A stretch of DNA of 21,232 nucleotides from CAIJZX01 sp043766165 (GTDB lineage Bacteria; Patescibacteriota; Patescibacteriia; SBBC01; CAIJZX01). The stretch is from positions 1 to 21,232 of the forward strand of contig JAYUIJ010000070.1 of assembly GCA_043766165.1 (NCBI GenBank), written 5' to 3'. A program made the position numbers and the translations under genes. This document shows positions 21,205 through 21,232 of the stretch, piece by piece. The notes under the pieces were generated by a model. It made no database searches. It had not been told where the DNA came from and saw nothing but the letters and a program-made list of their open reading frames with translations. The number at the start of each line of letters is the position of its first letter. Position 1 is the stretch's first letter.

Positions 21205-21232
21205 CACAGCGCGCCCTTAAGGGCGCGCTGTG
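21205..21232 (+). terminator. Perfect GC-rich hairpin after rpoD, at the window edge
   Basis: CACAGCGCGCCC (21205-21216), loop TTAA, GGGCGCGCTGTG (21221-21232): a 12-bp stem starting 23 bases after the rpoD stop. A U-tract, if present, lies beyond the window. It is related to the hairpin at 11047-11076. Confidence 0.75.

Noticed and set aside
1..21232. Alternative genetic code (TGA as glycine)
   Set aside because: TGA ends the first gene exactly at the coupled start of the next, and conserved genes contain no internal TGA.

Overview
The window looks like a chromosomal segment of a small-genome bacterium, most probably a member of Patescibacteria (Candidate Phyla Radiation). This is an inference from three things: short stand-alone unknown genes, the lack of Shine-Dalgarno sites at most housekeeping genes, and a palindromic repeat read in frame inside rpoD as LPTGRQA. 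TGA is used as a normal stop (first gene), so there is no sign of the TGA-glycine code. No phage, transposase or CRISPR genes were seen.

Layout. 1-2544: a nucleotidyltransferase-like gene (5' end cut by the window) overlapping a membrane glycosyltransferase (GT39/ArnT type). 2590-4090: two minus-strand unknown genes, each with its own promoter, Shine-Dalgarno and hairpin terminator. 4254-6376: the groES-groEL chaperonin operon under a CIRCE (HrcA) operator that overlaps its promoter. 6425-8130: a convergent pair of unknown genes and an apparent orphan minus-strand transcription unit. 8167-10997: a small membrane protein followed by phosphoenolpyruvate synthase (ppsA). 11098-13221: an unknown small gene, a Nudix hydrolase, and a convergent sugar-phosphate nucleotidylyltransferase. 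13298-13732: a VOC/PhnB-like protein. 13741-14250: an intact tRNA-Ser(GGA) embedded in broken tRNA-Ser copies that carry palindromic inserts. 14371-16874: a DUF4173-like membrane protein and an unknown soluble protein. 16960-17985: a nucleoside 2-deoxyribosyltransferase-like protein and a uridine-kinase-like P-loop protein. 18016-21181: dnaG and rpoD, the usual core of the macromolecular-synthesis operon, ending at a strong hairpin at the window edge.

Two styles of gene expression are visible. Recognisable housekeeping genes mostly lack a Shine-Dalgarno, and several have an extended -10 box (TGnTAnnnT) so close to the ATG that the mRNA would be leaderless or nearly so. In contrast, five unknown genes and the nucleotidylyltransferase have GGAGG-type ribosome sites, TTGAC-type -35 boxes and private terminators. 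In the four minus-strand members the stop codon sits in or touches the terminator stem. Four of these promoters share TTGAC(A/T)TTTT. This set, and the tRNA-Ser repeat island, are the most unusual parts of the window.
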